Source: Candidatus Sumerlaea chitinivorans
Lineage (GTDB): Bacteria; Sumerlaeota; Sumerlaeia; Sumerlaeales; Sumerlaeaceae
Length of the DNA: 64,000 nt
NCBI GenBank assembly: GCA_003290465.1
Contig: CP030759.1
Span: forward strand, 2,244,572-2,308,571
Reading direction: 5' to 3'
Part shown: one piece after another, positions 9,918-18,065 of the stretch
Layout of the letters: every line of letters starts with the position of its first letter
Numbering within the stretch: the first letter of the stretch is position 1
The notes under the pieces: model-generated
The model's database searches: none
Seen by the model: the letters and a program-made list of their open reading frames with translations, nothing else
Told to the model about the DNA's origin: nothing
Program-made: the position numbers and the translations under genes

Positions 9918-11558
9918 ATGAAATATTGGGTGCGGTGGGAGGCGCGCGAACGTCGAGCGCAGCAGAAGGTTTCATCCTTTGCGTGGAGTCTCAGACATTC
10001 CCCGAGGGGCGTTCCAAGGACGCCGATTCTTCTTGTAGCGCTTCTCCTCGCAAGCGCCGCATTCGCTCAGCAGACCACAACCAGTGAGCTTGTCGCGTCG
10101 CCCGCGAAGCGAGAGGCAGTTTCCGCACCTAACGCACAACCCGCGGCCGAAAAGAAAGCCGAACCGATCGTCGGCGAGGACCGCCAACCCGCAAAGAAGG
10201 CGCCCGCCGTGACCGCCGAAACCAAGCAGGCCCCGAAGCCCGAAGAACGTGAGCACCTCCTGCCGCCGCTCGTCTGGGGGCAAAACGATGAGTGGAAGCT
10301 CCAATTCGGCGGCAGCGTCCAATTCCGCAACGAGTACCGCCACAACTTCGACATGCGCAGCGAAATCTCCGACAACGACCACCTTTCGTTCGTGCGCACC
10401 TATATCAATCTCGACCTCACCTATCGCGAGATCGTCCGCGTCTTCTTCGAAACCCTCGACGCCCGCGTCTGGGATGAAAACGTCGACCGCATGGCCACCG
10501 ACCACTGGGACGTTCAGCAATTCTTCGTCGAGCTCAAGGACGCGCCCAAATCCCCGTGGACCCTGCGCCTCGGCCGCCAACGCCTGCCCATCATCAGTGA
10601 GGGCTACGTCTGGGGCCTCCCGCCCGTCGAATACTACTGGTGGAACTTCGTCCCCGTCTTCGACGGCGCCATGCTCGACTACAAAACCAAGGACGTCCAA
10701 ACCCACATCTTCCTGCTCCAACCTCTCACCTTTGCGCGCATCCGCGACGGCGTGATGACCACCGGCCACGCCAGCGAACTCAACCGCACTTGGCACTACG
10801 GCATTTATAGCCAGCTCAAGAAGTGGGCCCCGCACACCGTGGACCTCTTCTTCCTCGGCCTCTCCGATCAGGACAACGACCGCACATGGCCCGCCCCCAA
10901 CCTCAGCGAGCAAGGGCGCAACGGCACCACCAACCGCTACACCGTCGGCACCGCCCTGCGCGGCCCAATCCGCAAGTACGACAGCGGCACCCTTGGCTAT
11001 GGCCTTGCCACCGCCTACCAGTTCGGCAACTGGTCCAACAACGACATCCGCGCGTGGATGCTCCATGCCGACATCAACTACACGTGGGAGCATCACCCGT
11101 GGAAGCCCAAACTCACCCTGCTGACCAACATCGCCAGCGGCGACCGCAAGCCCGGCGACGACGTCAACAACCGCTTCAATCCCCTCTACGGTGCCTCCCA
11201 CTACGGCTACGGCGTCATCGATTTCTTCCGCCTGAGCAACATCCGTCAGATCGGCGTCACTTATGCCATCAAGCCCCACGAGAAGGTCAAGTTGGTGGCC
11301 GAATACCACCACTTCTGGCTCGACTCACGCACCGACGCATGGGGCTCACCCATCGGCATGAATTTCGGGCGCGACCCATCCGGCAACTCCGGACGCGACG
11401 CCGGCGACGAAGTCGACCTCACCCTCACCTACACCCATTCGAAGCGCTGGCAGAGCGAGCTCGGCTTCGCCTACTTCTTCCCCGGCAACTTCGCCAAGAA
11501 GCAAGGCCGCGACGACGGCGCCCACTTCCTCTTCCTGCAGACAATCTATAAGTTCTGA
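9918..11558 (+). CDS. outer-membrane porin, alginate-export (AlgE-like) family
   Basis: Predicted 546-residue beta-barrel protein of the outer membrane. A long positively charged N-terminus and a hydrophobic stretch ending at A-F-A-Q (about residue 51) form the signal peptide. An Ala/Lys/Pro-rich linker (about 55-115) precedes the barrel. Alternating amphipathic strands carry features of the alginate-export family, including RLGRQRLP, WWNFVPVFDGAMLDY and a C-terminal aromatic residue (T-I-Y-K-F) typical of BAM substrates. Family members move anionic polysaccharides or act as general porins; the substrate here is unknown. GGAG lies upstream of ATG 9918. The transcript appears to run through the 24-bp repeat array to the terminator at 11788-11826. 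Confidence 0.8.
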   Translation: MKYWVRWEARERRAQQKVSSFAWSLRHSPRGVPRTPILLVALLLASAAFAQQTTTSELVASPAKREAVSAPNAQPAAEKKAEPIVGEDRQPAKKAPAVTAETKQAPKPEEREHLLPPLVWGQNDEWKLQFGGSVQFRNEYRHNFDMRSEISDNDHLSFVRTYINLDLTYREIVRVFFETLDARVWDENVDRMATDHWDVQQFFVELKDAPKSPWTLRLGRQRLPIISEGYVWGLPPVEYYWWNFVPVFDGAMLDYKTKDVQTHIFLLQPLTFARIRDGVMTTGHASELNRTWHYGIYSQLKKWAPHTVDLFFLGLSDQDNDRTWPAPNLSEQGRNGTTNRYTVGTALRGPIRKYDSGTLGYGLATAYQFGNWSNNDIRAWMLHADINYTWEHHPWKPKLTLLTNIASGDRKPGDDVNNRFNPLYGASHYGYGVIDFFRLSNIRQIGVTYAIKPHEKVKLVAEYHHFWLDSRTDAWGSPIGMNFGRDPSGNSGRDAGDEVDLTLTYTHSKRWQSELGFAYFFPGNFAKKQGRDDGAHFLFLQTIYKF

Positions 11559-11567
11559 GGACCGCGA

Positions 11568-11781
11568 TCGAGCCTGAATGACAACGCACAACTGAGTCTG
11601 GATGGGAACTCACAAGCGAGTCTGAACAAGAGCGCACAACACCGTCTGGATGAGAAGAAACCATCGAGCCTGAACGACAACACCCAATTAAGTCTGAAGG
11701 AGAATGCAGAATCGTCTGCTTGAGGATGCACAACGAAGTCAGAAACAGAGCACACAAGCGAGTCTGAAAAAGGTTGTATCA
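11568..11781 (+). repeat. 24-bp degenerate tandem repeat array, about nine units
   Basis: Nine head-to-tail units begin at 11568, 11592, 11616, 11640, 11664, 11688, 11712, 11734 and 11758. All are 24 bases except the seventh (22 bases). The shared core is AGTCTGAA followed by a purine-rich stretch ending in CACAA. The array lies between the porin stop codon and its terminator, hence in the predicted 3' untranslated region. Units 1-6 continue in the porin reading frame without a stop and would encode an eight-residue repeat of S-L-N/D type; the short seventh unit breaks the frame. There is no start codon with a ribosome-binding site. Confidence 0.85.
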
Positions 11782-11787
11782 CTCCCC

Positions 11788-11826
11788 AAGCTCTCGGCCC
11801 CTCCCCCGCCGAGGGCTTCTTTTTTT
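11788..11826 (+). terminator. intrinsic terminator after porin gene and repeat array
   Basis: An 11-bp stem AAGCTCTCGGC (11788-11798) / GCCGAGGGCTT (11808-11818) with one T-G wobble and a 9-base pyrimidine loop is followed by seven T residues (11820-11826). This is a strong rho-independent terminator for plus-strand transcription. Confidence 0.88.
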
Positions 11827-11995
11827 GTGGCCATTCCGACAACCCGCCCCCCTCGGTTTCATGCGCACTTGACAAAACGCAGGTCTTGGCAGAGATGACA
11901 TGGATAAACTTTCAAAATAAGCTTGCGATAGCGATTGCTGCCTGTCCAAATCAGGGATGAATCATAGCAATCACGGGGGGCGGAGAAAGACCCAG

Positions 11996-12856
11996 ATGAG
12001 TGGTAAGAGAGGTTTTTCGGTAACGATTTTCATCCCCACGGGTGAACCAGAGGGCTTACGCATTGTGGAAAAAACCAATTGGAGCGGGGTTGGTGTTGTG
12101 TTTCCACGCGCTCAATTCCCTCTAGCACGCCAGCGGAAGGAACTACAATGCGCAGGCGTTTATATCCTTTGGGCACCAAACGAGACCGGCCTTCTGCCAC
12201 GGGTCTATATCGGTGAGGGGGATCCCGTATTGTCCCGTCTCGACCAACATGCCAAGCAAAAAGACTTTTGGACACACGCGGCGGTCTTCACAAGTAAGGA
12301 CCAGAATCTGAATAAAGCCCACGTCCAGTATCTTGAGGCAAGACTTGTGGCATTAGCAAATGACGCAAGACGGGCTGAACTAGACCATGGCAATGTCCCC
12401 AAACTTCCTGCTCTTTCCGAAGCTGAGAGCGCCTATGCAGAAGCGTTTCTTGACGATGTCTTGCTCTGCCTCCCCGTGGTGGGAGTGTCGTTTTTTGAGA
12501 AGGCAAAGATCGATGCACCGAAATCCAGCGATTTAATCATCAGGTCCAAGAAGTGCATCGAAGCGAGAGGCGTTGAAACTCCTCAGGGATTCATTGTCCG
12601 CGCTGGCTCTCAGGCTGCTAAGGACGAGACACGCTCCCTTTACGAGACCTATAGAAACTTACGCAACTCCCTACTCAAACAGGGGATTCTTAAAGATGAG
12701 GGGTCTCACCTTGTCTTCACGCAAGATTATCCATTCGAATCACCATCGGCGGCAGCCGCTGTCGTCCTCGGGAGATCAGCCAACGGACTCACGGAATGGA
12801 AAGACCCCAAAGGTCGCATGCTCAAAGAAATCAGGCAAGCATTTTTCGTGGAATGA
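11996..12856 (+). CDS. GIY-YIG nuclease domain protein with DUF4357
   Basis: Protein of 286 residues with a GIY-YIG-type nuclease core: GVYILW at 54-59, VYIGEG at 70-75, the catalytic-type Arg in RLDQH (R81), the family segment FWTHAAVFTSKD, and the Glu in QYLEARL (E114). The C-terminal part (about 215-280) resembles DUF4357, a small domain often attached to GIY-YIG or restriction-modification proteins. The ATG at 11996 fits the family N-terminus (GFSVTIFIP) and has GGAG upstream; an ATG at 11957 would add 13 residues. Base composition is more AT-rich than the neighbouring housekeeping genes. It opens a four-gene island that runs to 17127. DNA cleavage is inferred from the family; the target is unknown. 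Confidence 0.82.
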   Translation: MSGKRGFSVTIFIPTGEPEGLRIVEKTNWSGVGVVFPRAQFPLARQRKELQCAGVYILWAPNETGLLPRVYIGEGDPVLSRLDQHAKQKDFWTHAAVFTSKDQNLNKAHVQYLEARLVALANDARRAELDHGNVPKLPALSEAESAYAEAFLDDVLLCLPVVGVSFFEKAKIDAPKSSDLIIRSKKCIEARGVETPQGFIVRAGSQAAKDETRSLYETYRNLRNSLLKQGILKDEGSHLVFTQDYPFESPSAAAAVVLGRSANGLTEWKDPKGRMLKEIRQAFFVE

Positions 12857-12994
12857 GTTTAGCAGCTGGAGAGATGATTGTACGCACACATTTTGCGAAT
12901 TACGGGATATTCAAGGTTGAGGCTACCATGTTATGTTGTGAGTTGCAATTACCAACCGTAGGGGGTTGAATGTAAGGATGCGAACTCTGTTGCT

Positions 12995-13025
12995 AAAACG
13001 AGTCAGAACAACTCTGTCGTTTTTT
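12995..13025 (+). terminator. weak candidate terminator after the GIY-YIG gene
   Basis: AAAACGA (12995-13001) pairs with TCGTTTT (13017-13023), with GAG/CTC possibly extending the stem inside, and the T run continues to 13025. The stem is AT-rich and the call is tentative. If real, it separates the nuclease transcript from the helicase gene. Confidence 0.3.
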
Positions 13026-13115
13026 GCTTCAGCAGCTTTTGCCCCGCCACAATTCTCCCAAGTAACTTTCTCCGACCAACGTCGCTAAGAACTACTTGTT
13101 AAGGGAGTCACCACG

Positions 13116-15500
13116 ATGAATGCTGATATCCGTACCGATATTGATCTTGGATTTATCCAGTATTTGAAGGAGTTTGATGCCCTCCGCGATAACGATGAGA
13201 TAGCTACGCATGTCGAGTCTGCATCGTTTCCTGCGTTCGCAACAGACGCTGAAATGAACGAAGTTCTGAAAAAAACCGGACTCGGCTCAAAGCTTTTAGA
13301 AGCTTTAAGACGAATGAATATTTCCAAGCTCTATAAGCATCAGGTTGAAGCCATTTTAGCCATATTAGGTGGCCAAGACGTCGTACTCGAAGCAGGGACT
13401 GCAAGCGGAAAGACCCTCAGCTTTAACATCCCAGTGGTTTCACAAATACTTAAGGAGAAGTTTAAAGCACACGCCCTTGTCATTCATCCCATGAAAGCCG
13501 TTTCAAATGATCAGTACCGCCAATTTACAACCCTCACAGAGCACCTCACAGCTCAAGGACTAAATAAGGTGGAAGCTTGGGTTGTGGATGGAGACACAGC
13601 AAAGGAGCACCTGGGCTGGTTGAAAGAGACGCCTGTTCCAGTTTTGTTCACAAATCCAGAGATGCTTCATTTAACCTTCCTACAGGCTTTCGACAAATGG
13701 CGGCCATTTCTTTCAAGGTTACGGTATGTAATACTCGATGAGATCCATGAGTATCGTGGGTATTTCGGGACAAACGTCGCTTTCTTGTTACGTCGCTTCT
13801 TTGCCAAACTCGCTCTTGAAGGCATACGTCCTCAAGTCATCTTGGCCACGGCTACATGCGGAAATCCGTTGGAACACGCACAACGACTCACTGAACGCAA
13901 CTGTACATTGGTCCGCTTGCCAAATCGAGTTAATCCTGAACGGCATTACATCTTTGTGGTACCGTCTCTGCCAGAGCATGATTTTATGACGATTTACAAG
14001 CTACGGATTGCGCTCGCAACTCTTGCAGCTGTTTCGAAAGGGATGTCCACAATCGTTTTTTGTCCCTCTCGGAAAATGGTTGAAGATTTAGCGTCGTGGA
14101 CTCGTAAGAAGGCACCAGAGTACGGTATTCCTGCCGAGCTAATCGCTCCTTACAAGTCTGGATACACTTCTGAACAACGCCGGTCGGTCGAAGAGAAGCT
14201 TCGCGAAGGCGAGATTAGGGCCGTCTTCTGCACCAATGCCCTTGAAATTGGTATCGACATTGGCCGACTTGATGTCTGCATCCTCGCTGGATTTCCTGAC
14301 AGTGTTTTGTCAACTTGGCAACGTATTGGACGAGTTGGCCGAAGTTTTGACAAAAAAGCGTACGTGCTGGCGTATGCACTCAATAATCCATTTGATAAGC
14401 TATTAGCCGCGCAGCTCGAAACCTTTTTCACTAAACCATTGGATCAAATTCTTGTGGCCATCAATAACGAGGAAATCTTCGAACGGCACGTACCATTAAT
14501 TCGCCACGAATGTGGTTTACCCCATAGCTCGCGGTCTCCAAACATTCCTGCGGTTATTCGTGATGCTTTTGGTCCGTCCGTAACCCAAATGCTCGCCCAA
14601 AAACTAGCAAACCGTAATTTCGCAAAAGGCATTAAGCCTAATTATGGATCGTTAAGCCTACGAGGTAATTTTGACCATGTTCTTAAACTGGTACACAAAG
14701 GCACAGAAATCGGCGAAATTTCCGCAACACAGCAATTCCGGGAAGCTTATCTGGGCGCAATTTACCAGCACTTTGGGACTTCCTACAAAGTGATCTCACA
14801 CTTGGCTGATAGCATCGAACTTGAGCTGGAGGAATCCTATCTTGCAACAGAAGGCAAGTTTTGGACGAATATAGATCGTTCCGAGACTTTGGCTGGCCGA
14901 AGATTTGGCGAACAAGTTGCAACGTATTTCGGAAAAATCACCGTTTACGAAAATTTTGGCGGTTACCGATTAATTGATACGCGCACACAGTCTTGTCTTG
15001 AGGACACAAAGGCCAACAGTGCTCGCCAGCTTTCCGTTCGTGGGTTTTGGATCCACTTTGAGGACGTTGCTGTTTTTGACCAATCCCTGAATCATGACCA
15101 GCAACTAAAGCATTTACTTTTCCATCTCGAACAACTCCTTCGAATTGGTGCTCCGTTTATCTTGCCTTGTGATCGTCATGATTTTGCTACTCATTCAAGC
15201 GCAGACTGCGTATACCTCTACGAGACTGTACCCGGCGGAATTGGCATTGCCGAAAAAACACTCGAGATTTGGCCAGAGATTATTCGCACAGCCTTAGACA
15301 TTGTGGAGAAGTGTAGTTGCAAACGTGGGTGTCCCAAATGTATCATCCCTCCACGCACACCGGTAGAAGAGACAAAAGTACATAAAGAACATGCTCTCGC
15401 CGTGGGGAGGCGACTCCTCGAGCTTTATCATCGCTTTGCCTCGGAGTCTCCAATGCGTTTGGATCCCGCGACAGGGGCATGGGTTTCGGAACTTTTATGA
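13116..15500 (+). CDS. superfamily 2 DEAD/DEAH helicase with DUF1998 (MrfA-like)
   Basis: ATP-dependent SF2 helicase of 794 residues. Visible motifs are GTASGKT (motif I, about residue 93), DEIHEY (motif II, about 207), ATATC (motif III) and QRIGRVGR (motif VI). The C-terminal ~170 residues form a DUF1998-type zinc-binding region with the four-cysteine cluster CSCKRGCPKC near residues 733-742. Length and order match Bacillus YprA/MrfA, a DNA-repair helicase. DUF1998 also marks the helicase modules of the DISARM and Druantia anti-phage systems. GGGAG lies 8 bases before the ATG. Codons such as AAA, ATT and TTA are much commoner than in flanking genes, suggesting lateral transfer. The next gene follows after 54 bases on the same strand. 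Confidence 0.88.
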   Translation: MNADIRTDIDLGFIQYLKEFDALRDNDEIATHVESASFPAFATDAEMNEVLKKTGLGSKLLEALRRMNISKLYKHQVEAILAILGGQDVVLEAGTASGKTLSFNIPVVSQILKEKFKAHALVIHPMKAVSNDQYRQFTTLTEHLTAQGLNKVEAWVVDGDTAKEHLGWLKETPVPVLFTNPEMLHLTFLQAFDKWRPFLSRLRYVILDEIHEYRGYFGTNVAFLLRRFFAKLALEGIRPQVILATATCGNPLEHAQRLTERNCTLVRLPNRVNPERHYIFVVPSLPEHDFMTIYKLRIALATLAAVSKGMSTIVFCPSRKMVEDLASWTRKKAPEYGIPAELIAPYKSGYTSEQRRSVEEKLREGEIRAVFCTNALEIGIDIGRLDVCILAGFPDSVLSTWQRIGRVGRSFDKKAYVLAYALNNPFDKLLAAQLETFFTKPLDQILVAINNEEIFERHVPLIRHECGLPHSSRSPNIPAVIRDAFGPSVTQMLAQKLANRNFAKGIKPNYGSLSLRGNFDHVLKLVHKGTEIGEISATQQFREAYLGAIYQHFGTSYKVISHLADSIELELEESYLATEGKFWTNIDRSETLAGRRFGEQVATYFGKITVYENFGGYRLIDTRTQSCLEDTKANSARQLSVRGFWIHFEDVAVFDQSLNHDQQLKHLLFHLEQLLRIGAPFILPCDRHDFATHSSADCVYLYETVPGGIGIAEKTLEIWPEIIRTALDIVEKCSCKRGCPKCIIPPRTPVEETKVHKEHALAVGRRLLELYHRFASESPMRLDPATGAWVSELL

Positions 15501-15554
15501 CCGGTTTGTCAGCACAATTAGCTCCGTAATTCCGCTTTTCTGGGAGAGTCGAAG

Positions 15555-16139
15555 ATGAACGAAGCTGACAACAACTTAGCGAAGGCATTCGAACTGCTCG
15601 TCGAAGAGCTAAACCGATCCAGCAAAACCGTCGTGGAGCAGGGAATCGAGGCCATGCGGTTGGGCGACTACGAGAAGGCCCGGCACAGTACCGTCCATGC
15701 AGAACGCCTCAGAGAGCTGGAATCAAGAGTCAGAGCTTTGCAGCATGAATGGCTCCAAATAAAAACTGAAACACGGAGTCCGCGAGACACCAAACTGTTA
15801 GCGCTATCGAAACGACCTCGGGTTTCTCACCGCCAGGGCGAGCGCACCCCTCACGAAGCATTTCGAAAACCCATCTTGGAGGCTCTTGTGAAACTTGGTG
15901 GCAAAGCTCCGGTTAGTGATGTACTCTTGCTCGTCCGCGAACAGATGCGGCCTTACTTCAAACCTGCCGATTGGGCTCCCTTGGCTTCAAACCCCACCAC
16001 TTCTCGATGGAGAAATGCTGCCCAATGGTGTCGACTCTTCCTAGTGCAGGAAGGACTACTGAAAGAGGACTCGCCCCGCGGAATTTGGGAGATCACCGAG
16101 GCTGGGCGGGAGTGGCTGAAACATGAAACCTCGGAGTAA
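15555..16139 (+). CDS. coiled-coil/winged-helix protein resembling the Mrr N-terminal domain
   Basis: Protein of 194 residues. The N-terminal half is charged and helical (about 5-75), probably a coiled coil. The C-terminal half (about 105-192) resembles the winged-helix Mrr_N domain found at the front of Mrr-type restriction endonucleases: a helix with I-L-E-A-L-V-K-L-G-G, then R-W-R-N-A-A-Q-W-C and a wing containing G-I-W-E-I-T-E-A-G-R. No nuclease domain is present, so DNA binding or recognition is the likely role. The gene has GGAG 8 bases before ATG 15555. Its last 17 bases overlap the start of the DUF3644 gene, which implies translational coupling and a shared task. Confidence 0.65.
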   Translation: MNEADNNLAKAFELLVEELNRSSKTVVEQGIEAMRLGDYEKARHSTVHAERLRELESRVRALQHEWLQIKTETRSPRDTKLLALSKRPRVSHRQGERTPHEAFRKPILEALVKLGGKAPVSDVLLLVREQMRPYFKPADWAPLASNPTTSRWRNAAQWCRLFLVQEGLLKEDSPRGIWEITEAGREWLKHETSE

Positions 16140-17127
16140 AAAACTACTCGAGCGCGCTGTCTCCGCTATGGTGGCAGCCATTGATGTCTACAACAAGCCC
16201 GATTTTCAGTATCGGGCCGAGTCATTTACTATTCTTGCCTTGAACGCGTGGGAGCTCCTATTGAAAGCCAAATGGCTTGAGCTTCACCATAATCGCCTTA
16301 GTAGCCTTTTTGTCAGGCAGGGGAAAGGAGGCAAACATCCACGCTACAAGCGAACGCGCTCTGGAAGCCCCTTCACCCACAGTCTTGACTATCTGGTTAA
16401 GAAGCTTACTGAACAAAAGCGAATCGACGAGGCATGTCGCAGGAATCTGGAAGCGTTAACCGAACTCCGCGACACCGCCGTCCACTTTTACCACCCTAGT
16501 CCCAAACTCGTGGAGTCGGTCCAAGAAATTGGCATGGCAGCCGTTAGAAATTTCGCAACGGCAGTACACGATTGGTTTAATGAAGATCTTTCTCGCTTCA
16601 ACTTCTATGTCATGCCACTAACTTTTGTGCAACCGCCCCAACTCGTTAAGGCTATCGAACTCAACAAATCAGAAGAAAACTTGTTGAAGTATTTCCAGCA
16701 ACTTGTGCAAGAGTGCGATAAGCCTCAGAGTATTTCTGCAGGTTCTTCACCCCCCTACTCGGTTGCAGTCAACATCGAGGTTCGATTTGTCGGATCAAAA
16801 GCAGTGTCTGGAATTCCTGTTCGCTTCACTACGGATCCAAACGCCTTAACAGTCCAGTTGACGGAGGAGGAGTTCAGGGATCGCTATCCATGGGATAACG
16901 AAGAGCTGACAAACCAGTGCCGGAAACGTTATGCCGACTTTAAAGTAAACAAGGAATACCACAAGCTACGCAAGTCCCTTGAGACCAACCCTCGCTTCGC
17001 ACTTGAGCGGCGACTTGATCCTGAAAAGCCTCGGCCCAAGAAAATGTTTTACTCAACAGCTATCTTGGATGAGCTCGACAGGCATTATCAGAAGCATAAA
17101 GCATCCCAACGTACCACAACTTCGTGA
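16123..17127 (+). CDS. DUF3644-type protein with HEPN-like Rx4H motif
   Basis: Protein of 334 residues whose first ~160 match the DUF3644 pattern: a long helix starting KKLLERAVSAMVAAIDVYN, then F-T-I-L-A-L-N-A-W-E-L-L-L-K-A-K. At residues 116-121 it carries R-D-T-A-V-H, which fits the R-[N/D/H]-x3-H signature of HEPN ribonuclease toxins, placed at the start of a helix as in that fold. Residues 165-334 match nothing I recognise. It is translationally coupled to the winged-helix gene (17-base overlap). Its stop lies 6 bases from the convergent prmC stop, marking the right end of the AT-richer island. RNase toxin activity is an inference from the motif, not an established property. Confidence 0.65.
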   Translation: MKPRSKKLLERAVSAMVAAIDVYNKPDFQYRAESFTILALNAWELLLKAKWLELHHNRLSSLFVRQGKGGKHPRYKRTRSGSPFTHSLDYLVKKLTEQKRIDEACRRNLEALTELRDTAVHFYHPSPKLVESVQEIGMAAVRNFATAVHDWFNEDLSRFNFYVMPLTFVQPPQLVKAIELNKSEENLLKYFQQLVQECDKPQSISAGSSPPYSVAVNIEVRFVGSKAVSGIPVRFTTDPNALTVQLTEEEFRDRYPWDNEELTNQCRKRYADFKVNKEYHKLRKSLETNPRFALERRLDPEKPRPKKMFYSTAILDELDRHYQKHKASQRTTTS

Positions 17128-17133
17128 ACGACC

Positions 17134-18027
17134 TCAGGCCTCTCCCCTCACCCTGATGTGACTAAAGCTCAGCCGGGCGAGGCGGGGGAGGCCGGCGTAG
17201 TCGGGGAGGATGGTTTCCACAGTCAGGCCGCGGACAGCGGCCGCACGGCGCACGAGCTCGCCCTGCGTCGAGCCGATCTCGAAGAGCATGAAGCCTCCGG
17301 CCACGAGCCGCTTTGGGCCTTCGTCCATCAGCCACTCGATCCACCGCATTCCGTCGGGGCCACCAAACAGCGCCTGGTGGGGTTCGTAGCGCACGACGTC
17401 GGGCGGAAGGGTGGCGGCTTCGCTTTCCGCCACGTAGGGGGGATTGCTCACCAGCGCGTGAAAGGGCCCGGCGATCCCTTCGAAATCCGGCTGCACGCGG
17501 ACCTCCACACGATCCGCGACGCCATGACGTTCGGCGTTGCGTCGTGCGACTTCCGCCGCTGCAGGGCTTGCCTCCGTCGCCACGACCTCGACCTCGGGCA
17601 TTTCGGCGGCGAGCGAGACCGCGATCGCGCCACACCCCACCCCAAACTCGAGTACGCGCAAGGGCTGGCCGCGGCCGAAATGTCGCTCGAGCTCGGTCAA
17701 GGCATGCTCGACAAGGAGCTCGGTTTCGGGGCGCGGGATGAGGACGGCGGGCGTCACCTCGAACTCGCGCGAGCGAAACTCCCGCTTGCCAAGGATATAA
17801 GCAACGGGCTCGCGTGCCGCGCGCCGCCGCACCAGTTCGCGCGCGCGCTCACGCTCGGCCTCCGTCATCGGGCGATCGCGCTCAAGGTACACCTGAAGGC
17901 GCGTCAGGCCGAGGGCATGGCCGATGAGCAGCTCGGCGTCCAAGCGCGCAGTCTCCACGCCGTGCCGCGCGAGGTACTCGGCAGCGCGCATCACGACTTC
18001 GCCAATGGTGAGGAGTTTTCCCGTCAT
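17134..18027 (-). CDS. prmC: peptide chain release factor N5-glutamine methyltransferase
   Basis: PrmC/HemK of 297 residues, which methylates the GGQ glutamine of release factors RF1 and RF2 using SAM. The N-terminal helical domain binds the release factor. The Rossmann domain contains VLEFGVGCGAIAVSLA for SAM binding and the diagnostic NPPYV motif that contacts the glutamine side chain. Length is normal for the family. It is the downstream partner of the DUF4432 gene (38-base gap) on the minus strand. GC content returns here to that of the surrounding chromosome. Confidence 0.93.
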   Translation of the reverse strand: MTGKLLTIGEVVMRAAEYLARHGVETARLDAELLIGHALGLTRLQVYLERDRPMTEAERERARELVRRRAAREPVAYILGKREFRSREFEVTPAVLIPRPETELLVEHALTELERHFGRGQPLRVLEFGVGCGAIAVSLAAEMPEVEVVATEASPAAAEVARRNAERHGVADRVEVRVQPDFEGIAGPFHALVSNPPYVAESEAATLPPDVVRYEPHQALFGGPDGMRWIEWLMDEGPKRLVAGGFMLFEIGSTQGELVRRAAAVRGLTVETILPDYAGLPRLARLSFSHIRVRGEA

Positions 18028-18065
18028 GGTTGTCCTTGTGGTCCCTGCACCGTTGCGGTGCGCTC

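Noticed and set aside
9972-11312. 446-codon open frame opposite the porin gene
   Set aside because: It mirrors the porin codons, has no family motifs and no ribosome-binding site; long antisense frames are common in GC-rich genes.
11568-11781. Possible CRISPR array
   Set aside because: Units are degenerate, contiguous and without unique spacers; no cas genes are present. It is a simple tandem repeat.
12872-12967. Short frame of about 31 codons after the GIY-YIG gene
   Set aside because: No spacing between the GGAGAG and the ATG, no recognisable sequence features; too short to support.
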